A stretch of DNA of 64,000 nucleotides from Kiritimatiellales bacterium (GTDB lineage Bacteria > Verrucomicrobiota > Kiritimatiellia > Kiritimatiellales > Pontiellaceae), in assembly GCA_003246265.1 (NCBI GenBank), contig QKAU01000002.1, positions 84,164-148,163 of the forward strand, given 5' to 3'. A program made the translations under genes and the position numbers. The notes beneath the pieces are model-generated. The model was given only the letters and a program-made list of their open reading frames with translations. It made no database searches and had not been told where the DNA came from. Numbering within the stretch: position 1 is the first letter of the stretch; the number at the start of each line of letters is the position of its first letter. This document shows, in pieces, positions 1 through 12,797 of the stretch.

Positions 1-1506
<1,506 letters not shown>

Positions 1507-1530
1507 GGAATGCCTTGTCCATGTTCGGGA

Positions 1531-1556
1531 GGCGGCCGATGCAGGCCGCCTTTTTT
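1531..1556 (+). terminator. Rho-independent terminator of rho
   Basis: A 7-bp perfect GC stem (GGCGGCC at 1531-1537 with GGCCGCC at 1544-1550) and a six-base loop are followed directly by six T (1551-1556). It lies 24 bases after the rho stop codon, so the gene for the termination factor itself ends at an intrinsic site. Confidence 0.9.
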
Positions 1557-1608
1557 CTTGGATGGGCCCGGTGCCCCGGCTATGGTTTCCGTGTAGCGGG
1601 GAGGTTGC

Positions 1609-2616
1609 ATGATCCGTTCGGACAGCACCATCGATGCCGTCGTCCTGGCCGGCGACCGGCAAGCCAGCATCCAGGTCCGGGACGACAACAAGGCATTCCT
1701 TCTTCTCCGGGGAATGCCGCTCCTCGTCCACGTGCTCCGGGCATTGCGGGATGCGCGGTTCGTGGGTCGCATCGCGGTGGTCGGTCCGCGGGAGCGGATC
1801 GAAGGACTCCTGGCCGCGCAGGCAATCCCCGATGTCCAGGTGGTCGACCAGCGCGCCAACATGATCGAAAACTTCAAGGCCGGCTACGTGGCTGCGCTCG
1901 GCCTGGGGGAGGATGTGGACTTCGGGAGCCTGCGGGGTACCGCGCACGCGCAGACGCCGGTGCTGGTCGCGCCGTGCGACATCCCGCTCCTGGTGCCGGA
2001 AGAGGTCGACGAATTCATCCTGCGCTGCAATCTGCGCGAATACGACTACGCCATTGGCATTACCTCCGAACGAGTTCTTTCGCACTACCATCCGCGCGAC
2101 GGGAAGCCGGGCATCCGAATGATCTACTTCCACGTCAAGGAAGACCTGATGCGCCACAACAACCTGCACATTGGCAAGCCGCTCACCTTCGAGCACCTCG
2201 ACTACATCGAGAAGATGTACGAATGGCGCTACCAGACGCGGCTGCCCAACATCCTGCGGATGCTCTTCTCCCTGCTCTTCGCGGGATGGCGGCTGGCCAA
2301 GGGACTACGCATATTCATCCTGATGCAGCTCTCCCTGTTCTACGACCGGCATGGACATCCGCGGCTGTCCGACCGCATCCGCTCGCTGGTGGGGTTCAAC
2401 CGCTTGGCGGAAGGCATCGGCAACGCCATCGGTGCGCGCGTCCAGATCGTCTACACCCACTTCGGCGGCGCGGCCCTCGACGCCGACAACGAGCGCGACC
2501 TGGCCACGATCGAGCAGCGCTATGACGAGTGGATGGCGTTCCAGCGGGGACTGGCCGGGAAAGGCGGCAAAGGCGCCTCCGTACCGGCCGAAGGCGGGAT
2601 GCCCGCCGAGGACTAG
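1609..2616 (+). CDS. NTP-transferase (MobA/GlmU-like nucleotidyltransferase) family protein
   Basis: 335 residues. The N-terminus (DAVVLAGDR, residues 9-17) and the following Lys-containing stretch DDNKAFLLLRGMPLL resemble the nucleotide-binding start of MobA/GlmU-type nucleotidyltransferases, although the usual GGxGxRM signature is degraded to AGDRQASI. An APCDIPLL motif near residue 123 matches the metal-binding D of the 'DxP' motif in this superfamily. The C-terminal half is not obviously a known domain and has hydrophobic stretches around 220-240. The ATG at 1609 has a good ribosome site (GGGGAGG, 1599-1605). The stop TAG (2614-2616) interlocks with the stop of the convergent NfeD gene on the palindrome CTAG. 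Substrate cannot be told; molybdenum cofactor or sugar-nucleotide roles are possible. Confidence 0.75.
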   Translation: MIRSDSTIDAVVLAGDRQASIQVRDDNKAFLLLRGMPLLVHVLRALRDARFVGRIAVVGPRERIEGLLAAQAIPDVQVVDQRANMIENFKAGYVAALGLGEDVDFGSLRGTAHAQTPVLVAPCDIPLLVPEEVDEFILRCNLREYDYAIGITSERVLSHYHPRDGKPGIRMIYFHVKEDLMRHNNLHIGKPLTFEHLDYIEKMYEWRYQTRLPNILRMLFSLLFAGWRLAKGLRIFILMQLSLFYDRHGHPRLSDRIRSLVGFNRLAEGIGNAIGARVQIVYTHFGGAALDADNERDLATIEQRYDEWMAFQRGLAGKGGKGASVPAEGGMPAED

Positions 2617-4004
2617 CTCCGGACGATGTCCTCGACGACGATGCGGTTGCCGTGCACCTCCACGATGCGTACCGGTGTCTGCCGTGCGATGTAGTCGCCA
2701 TAGGTCACGACATCCAGCTTGCGGTCGCCGAAGTAGGCGGTGCCGCCCGGGCGAAGGTCGGAATGGGCGAAGCCTTCGAGGCCCACAAGTTCCTCCCTGG
2801 CGTCCTGCGCGGGCGAGACGGCGTGCAGCGTCAGGCTCTGGAAGGCCCTTGAATGGGGCAGGAAGCGGCCGGCCAGCGCCACGAGGACGATCGATCCCAC
2901 GAAGGAGAGCACCACCTTCAGGAAGGGGATGGAGAGGGTTTCGGGCGAGAAGTCGATGGGCCGCCAGCCGCCGGGCATATGCTCGCTCATGGCACTGATG
3001 AAGGAGACGAAGATCAGCAGCAGGCCGCTGAACCCCAGCACGCCGAAGCCGGGCGTGACGAAGATCTCGATCGCCAGCAGCACCACGCCCGCCACGAACA
3101 GCAGGACATCCTCCATGCCGGCCAGTCCCGCGATGTGGTGTCCGAAGAAGAAGAGCAGCAGGCAGGCGATCCCGGTGATGCCGAATATGCCGAACCCCGG
3201 GGTCTTGAACTCCAGCCAAAGGCCTCCCAGCCCAAGGATCATCAGGATCGGTGCGATCCCCGCGATCAACCGCGCCAGTTTCTCGGCGGCTGTAACCTTG
3301 AGCACCTTCTTGCGGGCATCCTTCAGTCCGATCTTCGCCAGAAGGGCATCGACATTCTCGACCGTTCCCTCCGAGAGCAGGGGTCGCTGTTCATCGCCGA
3401 CCAGCTGGACCGCTTCTTCGTTGGTGAGGGTGAGCAGGCGTCCCTTGGGGCTGATTACCTTGCCGTTCACGCTGTATTCCATGTCGGCGCGGACCATCGC
3501 CTCGGCCAGTTCCTTGTCGTGGCCCCCCTGTTCCGCGGCGGCGCGAACCATGGCGGCCACGGCCGAGGTCATTTTCTCCTGCACCTCTTCCGGCAGCTCC
3601 TGAACGCCACCGACGGGTGACATCATCATGGGTGTGGCGGCCCCGATGACGCTTCCCGGCGCCATGTAGATATGTTGCGTGGCCAGTGCGATGATGGCGC
3701 CTGCCGAATAGGCGTCCTTTTCGACGAAGGTATAGGTGGGGATGTCGGCCTTCGTGATCACGGAGATGATCCCTTCCGCCGCGTTGACTGCACCTCCTGG
3801 CGTGTCCATTTCGAAGATGATGGCCTTGGCGTCGGCGCGGACCGCCTCGTCGACCCCGCGGCGCACGACGTAGAGCAGGGCGGGCTCGATCATCTTCCTG
3901 ATCGGGATGACGTAGACCAGCGGGGGTTCGGCCGGGTTCTCCTGCGCGGCGGTGGCGAACGCCAGATGGCCGGCCAGCCACGTGAAAAGGAATCTCCGTA
4001 CCAT
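2613..4004 (-). CDS. NfeD-family membrane-bound serine protease
   Basis: 463 residues, the long form of NfeD: a signal peptide (1-20), an extracytoplasmic ClpP-class protease domain (about 28-230), four or five membrane helices (about 235-375) and a C-terminal soluble NfeD OB-fold (about 412-462). The likely catalytic dyad is Ser100 (in DAYSAGA) with Lys144 (in VQEKMT), matching the Ser-Lys pair known for archaeal PH1510. MDTPGG at 66-71 is the usual oxyanion-region motif. Long NfeD proteins are usually paired with a stomatin-like partner; no stomatin gene is adjacent here. The gene is transcribed away from the SDR/folB pair and shares the intervening 124-base region with it. Confidence 0.9.
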   Translation of the reverse strand: MVRRFLFTWLAGHLAFATAAQENPAEPPLVYVIPIRKMIEPALLYVVRRGVDEAVRADAKAIIFEMDTPGGAVNAAEGIISVITKADIPTYTFVEKDAYSAGAIIALATQHIYMAPGSVIGAATPMMMSPVGGVQELPEEVQEKMTSAVAAMVRAAAEQGGHDKELAEAMVRADMEYSVNGKVISPKGRLLTLTNEEAVQLVGDEQRPLLSEGTVENVDALLAKIGLKDARKKVLKVTAAEKLARLIAGIAPILMILGLGGLWLEFKTPGFGIFGITGIACLLLFFFGHHIAGLAGMEDVLLFVAGVVLLAIEIFVTPGFGVLGFSGLLLIFVSFISAMSEHMPGGWRPIDFSPETLSIPFLKVVLSFVGSIVLVALAGRFLPHSRAFQSLTLHAVSPAQDAREELVGLEGFAHSDLRPGGTAYFGDRKLDVVTYGDYIARQTPVRIVEVHGNRIVVEDIVRS

Positions 4005-4013
4005 GCAACGCCC

Positions 4014-4033
4014 TCCCGATCGATATATCGGGA
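4014..4033. repeat. Palindrome in the nfeD/SDR divergent region
   Basis: Perfect 7-base arms TCCCGAT (4014-4020) and ATCGGGA (4027-4033) flank a six-base centre; the inner ten bases CGATATATCG (4021-4030) are also self-complementary. It sits 9 bases upstream of the nfeD start codon on the minus strand and about 95 bases before the SDR start. It could be an operator, or a leader hairpin in the nfeD mRNA. No regulator is encoded next to it. Confidence 0.5.
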
Positions 4034-4128
4034 TTTAACCATCAATTGCGGGAAGCACACGAAAAATTGGCTACAATTTCTGGCAAGCTTTCGCTCGCTT
4101 GGTGTATTCCGTATGGGCGAGGAACGGA

Positions 4129-4827
4129 ATGAGCGAGTTGACGGGCAGGCGGGCGTTGGTTACAGGGGGCGCGGTGCGCATCGGCCGGGCGATTGTCGAG
4201 GCGCTGCAGGCGGCCGGCGTCGAGGTGGTGGTACACTACCTCGCATCCAGGCAGGAGGCCCTTTCGCTATCGCCCTTCACGGTGCAGGCCGACCTGGGGA
4301 ACCCGGCGGAGTGCGCCCGCCTTGTCGGCGAGGCGGGCCCCGTGGACTTCCTGGTGAACAACGCCTCCATCTTCACCAAGGATGCGCTGCCGGTCGCCAC
4401 GCCGGAACGGGTGCTGCGCGAATTCCAGGTCAACCTCTTCGCTCCGCTGGAATTGATCCGGCAGTTTGCCGCGCAGGCCCGCGGAGGGGCCGTCGTCAAC
4501 CTCCTGGACCGGCGCATCCGCGCCCACGACACAACCTGTGCGCCGTATTCGATTGCCAAGAAGGGCCTGGAGGAATTGACCCGGTTGGCGGCCATCCAAT
4601 ATGCACCCGGCGTCCGGGTGAATGCCGTAGCCCCGGGACCGGTCCTGCCGCCGCCCGGCAGAGGGGCGGCGGGCTTCCGGGAGCTGGCCGGGCGGATACC
4701 GCTCGACCGCTTGCCGACACCGGAACAGATCGCGGAGGCCGTCCTCTTCCTGTTGCGGGCGGAGGCGATCACGGGGCAGGTCGTCTACGTGGACGGTGGC
4801 CAGCACATGCTGGGGAATGGAGTTTGA
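4129..4827 (+). CDS. Short-chain dehydrogenase, pteridine-reductase-like (FolM/PTR1 type)
   Basis: 232 residues, NAD(P)-binding Rossmann fold. The cofactor motif TGGAVRIG (12-19) has the 'RIG' ending typical of pteridine reductases rather than the usual GxGxG. The active site is Asp127-Tyr140-Lys144 instead of Ser-Tyr-Lys; the spacing (13 and 4) equals that of the Asp181-Tyr194-Lys198 set of trypanosomatid PTR1. NNAS is at 77-80. Start chosen at ATG 4129, preceded by GGGCGAGG; an upstream TTG at 4099 would add ten unrelated residues. The gene ends two bases before folB, so a pterin-reducing role in the folate or tetrahydromonapterin pathway is a reasonable inference. Exact substrate unproven. 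Confidence 0.85.
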   Translation: MSELTGRRALVTGGAVRIGRAIVEALQAAGVEVVVHYLASRQEALSLSPFTVQADLGNPAECARLVGEAGPVDFLVNNASIFTKDALPVATPERVLREFQVNLFAPLELIRQFAAQARGGAVVNLLDRRIRAHDTTCAPYSIAKKGLEELTRLAAIQYAPGVRVNAVAPGPVLPPPGRGAAGFRELAGRIPLDRLPTPEQIAEAVLFLLRAEAITGQVVYVDGGQHMLGNGV

Positions 4828-4829
4828 GA

Positions 4830-5183
4830 ATGGACAGGATTTTCATCCGCGACCTGGCGCTGCGCTGCATCATCGGAATCTATCCGGAAGAGCGCCGTGA
4901 AAAGCAGGACCTCGTGATCAATGTCGAAATGCATGCCGACCTGCGCAAAGCGGGGATTACGGACGACCTGGCCGACACGGTCGACTACAAGGCGGTCAAG
5001 AAGGCGATCCTGCGGCTGGTCGAGGGTAGCAGATTCCAGCTGATCGAATCCCTTGCGGAGCGCATCGCCGCCATCGCCCTGGAGCAGGAGAAGGTGCGGC
5101 AGGTGGTCGTGACGATCGACAAGCCCGGAGCGCTTCGCTTCGCCAAGGCTTCGGCGGTCGAAATTACCCGGGTGAAAGCGTAG
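4830..5183 (+). CDS. folB: Dihydroneopterin aldolase
   Basis: 117 residues, the normal size for FolB, which splits 7,8-dihydroneopterin into 6-hydroxymethyl-dihydropterin and glycolaldehyde in folate synthesis. Visible family features are the N-terminal IFIRDLALRCIIGIYPEER (4-22) with the substrate-binding Glu region, LIESLAERIA (71-80), and DKPGALRFAKASAV (97-110) with the catalytic Lys98. The ATG at 4830 follows the SDR stop by two bases, so the pair is almost certainly translated from one message. It ends eight bases from the stop of the convergent accA gene. Confidence 0.93.
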   Translation: MDRIFIRDLALRCIIGIYPEERREKQDLVINVEMHADLRKAGITDDLADTVDYKAVKKAILRLVEGSRFQLIESLAERIAAIALEQEKVRQVVVTIDKPGALRFAKASAVEITRVKA

Positions 5184-5191
5184 TTTCCCGC

Positions 5192-6160
5192 CTATTCAAC
5201 GCTTCCTTCGAAGATGCCCATGGTGCGGAACTTGTCGTAGCGTTCCTGCATGAGTTCCCCGGCCGGCTTCTTCGCCAGTGCCTCCAGGTTGCGCAGCAGC
5301 GCCTCCTTGAGGTTGGCCGCGGCCGTCCCCGGATCGGCATGGGCGCCACCCTTGGGTTCGGGAACGACTTCGTCGGCGAGCTTGAACTTGAGCAGGTCCG
5401 GGCCGGTCAGCTTGAGTGCGGCGGCCGCCTTGTCCGCATAGGCGCGGTCCTTCCAGAGGATCGCGGCGCAACCCTCCGGGGAGATGACGGAGTAGTAGGC
5501 GTGCTCCATCATCAGGATGCGGTTCCCGATCCCGATCCCCAGTGCTCCGCCGCTGCCGCCTTCACCAATGATCACGCAGATGACCGGCACCTTGATGTTG
5601 AAGCTTTCGCGGAGGTTCACGGCGATGGCTTCGGCAATGTGTCGCTCTTCGGATTCCACGCCGGGGTAGGCCCCGGGCGTATCGATCAGCGTCACGATCG
5701 GCACGCCGAACTTGTCGGCCAGTTTCATCAGGCGCAGGGCCTTGCGATAGCCTTCGGGGTATGCGCATCCGAAATTGCACTCGAGGTTGCTCTTCGTGTC
5801 GCGCCCCTTCTGGTGGCCGATCACCATCACCTTCCGGTCGCCGATCCTGGCAAAACCGCCGAGGATGGCCCGGTCGTCGCGATGGATGCGGTCGCCATGG
5901 ATTTCGATGAAGCCGGTCGTCATGGCGCGGATGTAGTCCATGGTGTAGGGGCGGTCGGGATGGCGGGCGACCTGCACCTTCTGCCACGGCGTAAGGTTGG
6001 CGTAGATCGAGTTGCGGGTCTCCTCGATCTTCTCCTTCATCTTGTTGATTTCGTGGGAGACATCGATGTCCTGTTCCTGACTGAAGGCTTCGAGTTCCAC
6101 CAGCTTGTCTTCCAGGACGGCGATGGGGCTCTCGAACGGCAGGGTGGTACGTGCGCTCAT
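5192..6160 (-). CDS. accA: Acetyl-CoA carboxylase carboxyltransferase subunit alpha
   Basis: 322 residues. Alpha half of the carboxyltransferase that moves carboxybiotin carbon to acetyl-CoA, the first step of fatty acid synthesis. The N-terminal helical region (LEDKLVELEAF, 17-27; EKIEETRNSIYANLTPWQKVQVARHPDRP) and the crotonase-fold core with TLIDTPGAYPG, GEGGSGGALGIG and EHAYYSVISPEGCAAILW are diagnostic. Start at ATG 6158-6160 is set by an AAGGAG ribosome site at 6168-6173; longer in-frame starts run into the upstream gene. accD is not in the window. It lies 23 bases downstream of the L,D-transpeptidase gene on the same strand, so the two may share a transcript. Confidence 0.96.
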   Translation of the reverse strand: MSARTTLPFESPIAVLEDKLVELEAFSQEQDIDVSHEINKMKEKIEETRNSIYANLTPWQKVQVARHPDRPYTMDYIRAMTTGFIEIHGDRIHRDDRAILGGFARIGDRKVMVIGHQKGRDTKSNLECNFGCAYPEGYRKALRLMKLADKFGVPIVTLIDTPGAYPGVESEERHIAEAIAVNLRESFNIKVPVICVIIGEGGSGGALGIGIGNRILMMEHAYYSVISPEGCAAILWKDRAYADKAAAALKLTGPDLLKFKLADEVVPEPKGGAHADPGTAAANLKEALLRNLEALAKKPAGELMQERYDKFRTMGIFEGSVE

Positions 6161-6183
6161 GGAACAACTCCTTTTCCAGAAAC

Positions 6184-7128
6184 TCAGTCGGTTATGACCA
6201 CGGGGGTTTTGCGCGGGACAAGGTCGAACAACTCCTCGACGTCCTCGTTGAACATGCGAACGCAACCGGCGCTGGACTGGTGTCCGATGCTGTCGCGCTC
6301 CCAGGTGCCGTGGATGCCGAAGCCGACCAGTTCGGGATGGTCGTCGGATTTGAGCGCCATCCAGCGGGTTCCGAGGACGTTCTCGGGGTCGCCGTATTGG
6401 ATCTGCTTGTTGTCGCTCGGCCGGGTCCACGGCGGCTCAACGATCTTGTCGACGATGGAAAACCCCACTTCGGGCGTCTTGCCGAACTTGCCGGTGCCGA
6501 CGGGGTAGCGCTTGAAGAGCTTTCCACCGGAGAGCAGGTCGAGGGTGTTGGCGGTCTTGGAGACGCGAATGGAGAAGTTGCCGTTGAAGACGAGCAGGCG
6601 GGCCCCGAGACGGATGGTGTCGCTCTCCAGCCCGTTCATCGTCTTGATCAGCTCGACGGTGGTGTTGAACTTGCCGGCGATCTTCTGGAGGTAGTCGCCG
6701 GACTGGATGACATAGTACTCCTTGCCGGGCATCATCTGGGGCGACCTGAGCAGCCGGATATTGACCTCGCCCAGCAGCTTGAGCGCCTCCGGATCGCTGG
6801 ACTGCGCCACGACCTTGTCGAGGATGGTCTTGGCCGCCTGGAGCTGTCCGCCATCGAGCGCTGCGCGCGCGTCCGCGATGGCACCCTGGGCGGCCGGGTC
6901 GGGACTGGCCGGCGCAAGCGGCAGCGGGGCCGGGGCGGCGGGGAGGGGCAGATCGGCCGAAGGGGCCGATGGTCCGGGGGGTGCCGGTTGCTCCTCGCCT
7001 CCCTTCCGTGTCGCTACAAGATAGACGCCTACGGCAACCAGGTGGAGAAGGATGATGATGGTGAACACCGTCCTCCAGCGGCTGCGGCCGCGCGACGGGT
7101 AGGAACCTGCGTAAATCGGTTTTGCCAT
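6184..7128 (-). CDS. LysM-containing L,D-transpeptidase (YkuD family)
   Basis: 314 residues. A short basic N-terminus is followed by one membrane segment (about 20-38), a Pro/Ala-rich linker, a helical region (70-105), a LysM peptidoglycan-binding motif (YYVIQSGDYLQKIAGKF, about 135-175) and a YkuD catalytic domain (about 182-312). The catalytic signature is present as HGT near 282 followed by SSAGCVRM, with Cys as nucleophile; Ala replaces the His of the commoner SHGC form, a variant that occurs in the family. It should make 3-3 cross-links in peptidoglycan or attach proteins to it from the periplasmic side. ATG at 7128 is preferred to a TTG at 7152. Confidence 0.9.
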   Translation of the reverse strand: MAKPIYAGSYPSRGRSRWRTVFTIIILLHLVAVGVYLVATRKGGEEQPAPPGPSAPSADLPLPAAPAPLPLAPASPDPAAQGAIADARAALDGGQLQAAKTILDKVVAQSSDPEALKLLGEVNIRLLRSPQMMPGKEYYVIQSGDYLQKIAGKFNTTVELIKTMNGLESDTIRLGARLLVFNGNFSIRVSKTANTLDLLSGGKLFKRYPVGTGKFGKTPEVGFSIVDKIVEPPWTRPSDNKQIQYGDPENVLGTRWMALKSDDHPELVGFGIHGTWERDSIGHQSSAGCVRMFNEDVEELFDLVPRKTPVVITD

Positions 7129-7321
7129 GGAAAAAGCCTTCGTTTGTCGCAATCCGGAAATTTATGCCGAAACGCCATGGGGGGTGCAACCATAATACGA
7201 GCGCAGATAGGCCGTTCACCGGCGTTCCCGCCCGGTTTTAGCCTGTCCGGACAAAAATCGTTGTTTTTTTCAGTTCTCAAGGGAGGGGGTTTTGATAGCT
7301 TATCCCGGAAGGGATCAGTTC

Positions 7322-7341
7322 GGCCGACAGGGAGGTCGGCC
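7322..7341 (+). repeat. Leader hairpin before the 7359 gene
   Basis: Perfect 7-base arms GGCCGAC (7322-7328) and GTCGGCC (7335-7341) around an AGGGAG loop. A second, shorter GGAC/GTCC pairing (7343-7346 with 7354-7357) surrounds the AGGGAG ribosome site just before the ATG at 7359. The pair could modulate translation of the small membrane protein. No known riboswitch signature was recognised. Confidence 0.45.
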
Positions 7342-7358
7342 CGGACGGCAGGGAGTCC

Positions 7359-7751
7359 ATGTTGAAGGGTCAAAGCCTGAAAGTTGCCGTTTTGTGTCTT
7401 TTTATGGGCCTTTCCGGCATGGCGCAGGAGGAGGGTTCCGTCAAGCCCATGCTGGAGCTTGCACCTGCGGAATCGAACGGAGGCGCCAAGGTCACGGCCG
7501 TCTATGGCGTGACGGCCGATGATTATCTGCCTACCCTCGAGGAGGCGCGGCGGCACCTGAGGCCGAACGTCCGCCGCGGGGGGTCCCACCCCTCGTTCGA
7601 CCTGCCCGATGTCTTCTATTTCGTGGGTGGGCCGATTTTTCTGCTGCTTTTTCTGCGGGTGCTGGTTATTTTCCTCAACGGCTTCGAGGAGAAGCGCAAG
7701 GAGGAGCTCCAAAAGGCGGCTAGCGAAAGCATCCATCCCCAAAAAAGCTGA
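7359..7751 (+). CDS. Small secreted/membrane protein of unknown function
   Basis: 130 residues, not recognised as a named family. A signal peptide or N-terminal anchor (LKVAVLCLFMGLSGMAQ, 7-23) precedes an acidic, low-complexity region. A second hydrophobic helix, FYFVGGPIFLLLFLRVLVIF, spans roughly 86-105 and is followed by a charged tail rich in Glu and Lys. The topology suggests a protein exported at the N-terminus and anchored by its second helix, with a cytoplasmic tail. The ribosome site AGGGAG at 7350-7355 supports the ATG at 7359. It sits alone between the divergent L,D-transpeptidase and recN, with a hairpin-rich leader. GC and codon choice match the neighbours, so it is probably a real lineage-specific gene. 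Confidence 0.7.
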   Translation: MLKGQSLKVAVLCLFMGLSGMAQEEGSVKPMLELAPAESNGGAKVTAVYGVTADDYLPTLEEARRHLRPNVRRGGSHPSFDLPDVFYFVGGPIFLLLFLRVLVIFLNGFEEKRKEELQKAASESIHPQKS

Positions 7752-7805
7752 ACCAGCGGGCCTGAAGGCTTGCCGCATCCACGATTTCGCCGTTAGCCTG
7801 CCACC

Positions 7806-9464
7806 ATGCTCCGGACCCTCAAAATCAAAAACCTTGCCCTGGTGGACGATGTCCAGGTCGGTTTCAACGACGGGCTGAACGTCATTACGGGGGAGACCGG
7901 GGCAGGAAAATCGCTCCTGATCGGGGCTCTGCGCCTCCTGTTGGGCGAGCGGGCCGACAAGTCGATGATCCGTACCGGAGAAAGCACCTGCTCGATCCAC
8001 GCCGAGTTCGGGTTGGCCGACTCCTCGGCAGTCGATGCCGTGCTGGCCGACGTAGGACTCGATGCCTGCGACGGCGGGCTGCTGATCATCCGCCGCATCA
8101 TCACCGAGTCGAGCAACAAGGCGCTGGTCAACGACGAGCCGGCCACGTTGCAGGTGCTGCGCCGGCTGGGAGAGGTGCTGGTCGACATGCATGGGCCCTA
8201 CGACCACCAATCCCTGCTCGATCCCGCCGCCCAGCTTGAAATCCTGGATGCCTTCGGGCAGCTGTCCGCGCCGATGACGGCCTACCGGGCCGTCTATTCC
8301 CAGTACCGGGAGCTCCAGCGCCGGATCGACGAGCTCAACGCCGCCAACGAAGAGGACCTGATGCGGCAGATCGAGTTCCTAGACTACCGGGTCGACGAGA
8401 TCGAAAAGGCCCGCATCTCCCCCGAGGAGGAGGCGGAAGTGGTTGAAGAGCACGGCATGGTCGCCAACGCCCAGCAACTGATCGAACTGGCCAATGGGAT
8501 CGTCAATGCGTTGACCGAGTCCGAGGGATGCGCGTTCGATGGACTGGTGGCCGCCCAGCAGAACCTCAACCGGCTGGTCAAGCTGATGCCCGAAGCGCAG
8601 GAGTGGCATGACGAAATCGAGCGGGCCACCACGGCGGTCCGGGAAGTCGTCCGCTCGATCGAAGGTTCCGCTGCCGGGATCGATGCCAGTGCGGAGCGGA
8701 TGCAATGGCTTGACGACCGGCTCACCACCTACCAGACCCTGAAACGGAAGTATGGCGCAACGGTCGAGGCCGTACTGGACAACTGCGCGGAATGGCGACG
8801 GCAGCTCGACGAGCTGCGCAGCCGGGACCGTCGTCGTGCCGAACTCCGCCAGGAAGCCGATGGCGTCTATGCCGAGGTGGAGAAGGCGGGGTTGGTGCTC
8901 CGGAAAAAGCGCGAGAACGTGGCGGACCATCTGTCGGAATGCATCACGCGCGAACTGGTCGACATCGGTTTCGAGCACGGCTTTTTCGATGTCCAGATAA
9001 AGCCCTGCGAGGCGGGGCCGTCCGGCATGGATGCGATCGAGTTCGGGTTCGCTCCGAACGCAGGCGAGGAAATGCGGCCCTTGCGGTTGATTGCCTCCAG
9101 CGGCGAAATCTCGCGGGTCATGCTGGCCACCAAGGCCGTGCTTGCCCGGCAGGACCGCATCCCGGTGCTGGTGTTCGACGAAATCGACGCCAACATTGGC
9201 GGAGAAATCGGTGGAGCGGTCGGCCGCAAGTTGGCGGAGGTGGCTGAGCTCCATCAGTTGATTGTCATCACCCATCTGCCGCAGGTGGCCGCGTACGGAA
9301 CAACGCATCTGGCCGTTTCCAAGAAAGTGGAGAACGGCCGGACCTACACGGAGGTTGAACTGCTCGATGCGGAGTCCCGGCCCGACGAGATCGCCCGCAT
9401 GCTCGGCGGCAAGGAGAGCACCAACGTCACCCTGCAGCACGCCCGCGAACTGCTGGAGCGGTAG
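7806..9464 (+). CDS. recN: DNA repair protein RecN
   Basis: 552 residues, typical for RecN, an SMC-like ATPase recruited to DNA double-strand breaks. N-terminal ATPase half: LKIKNLALVDDVQVGF (5-20) and Walker A GETGAGKS (29-36). The middle is a coiled coil interrupted by a small hinge (about 165-370). The C-terminal half has the ABC signature region (ASSGEISRVMLATKAVLA) and Walker B VLVFDEIDANIGG, followed by the IVITHLPQVAAYG switch motif. No clear ribosome site precedes the ATG at 7806. It is convergent with mfd, with 89 bases between the stop codons. Confidence 0.96.
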   Translation: MLRTLKIKNLALVDDVQVGFNDGLNVITGETGAGKSLLIGALRLLLGERADKSMIRTGESTCSIHAEFGLADSSAVDAVLADVGLDACDGGLLIIRRIITESSNKALVNDEPATLQVLRRLGEVLVDMHGPYDHQSLLDPAAQLEILDAFGQLSAPMTAYRAVYSQYRELQRRIDELNAANEEDLMRQIEFLDYRVDEIEKARISPEEEAEVVEEHGMVANAQQLIELANGIVNALTESEGCAFDGLVAAQQNLNRLVKLMPEAQEWHDEIERATTAVREVVRSIEGSAAGIDASAERMQWLDDRLTTYQTLKRKYGATVEAVLDNCAEWRRQLDELRSRDRRRAELRQEADGVYAEVEKAGLVLRKKRENVADHLSECITRELVDIGFEHGFFDVQIKPCEAGPSGMDAIEFGFAPNAGEEMRPLRLIASSGEISRVMLATKAVLARQDRIPVLVFDEIDANIGGEIGGAVGRKLAEVAELHQLIVITHLPQVAAYGTTHLAVSKKVENGRTYTEVELLDAESRPDEIARMLGGKESTNVTLQHARELLER

Positions 9465-9502
9465 GGCACGATCGCGGCTCGACTGAGCTCGCCGCAAGGC
9501 AG

Positions 9503-9549
9503 GGCGTGGTGCCCCCACGCCGCGCCGCGGACGGCAGGGACAGCCGTCC
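9503..9549. repeat. Two adjacent stem-loops between recN and mfd
   Basis: Two perfect 7-bp inverted repeats lie side by side in the recN/mfd convergent gap: GGCGTGG/CCACGCC (9503-9509 with 9515-9521) and GGACGGC/GCCGTCC (9529-9535 with 9543-9549). Neither is followed by a T-tract, so they are not standard intrinsic terminators. The arrangement resembles REP-type intergenic elements, or a bidirectional 3'-end stabiliser. No second copy was noticed in this window. Confidence 0.5.
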
Positions 9550-9553
9550 CTAC

Positions 9554-12751
<3,198 letters not shown>

Positions 12752-12797
12752 TGTGCGCAGGATCGCTAATATGCGCGCTTCACGGAGTGGGAATGGC

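Noticed and set aside
3672..4829. In-frame extension of folB through the SDR gene (a 503-codon frame)
   Set aside because: Only the last 117 residues resemble FolB. The rest is the SDR in another frame and leader sequence.
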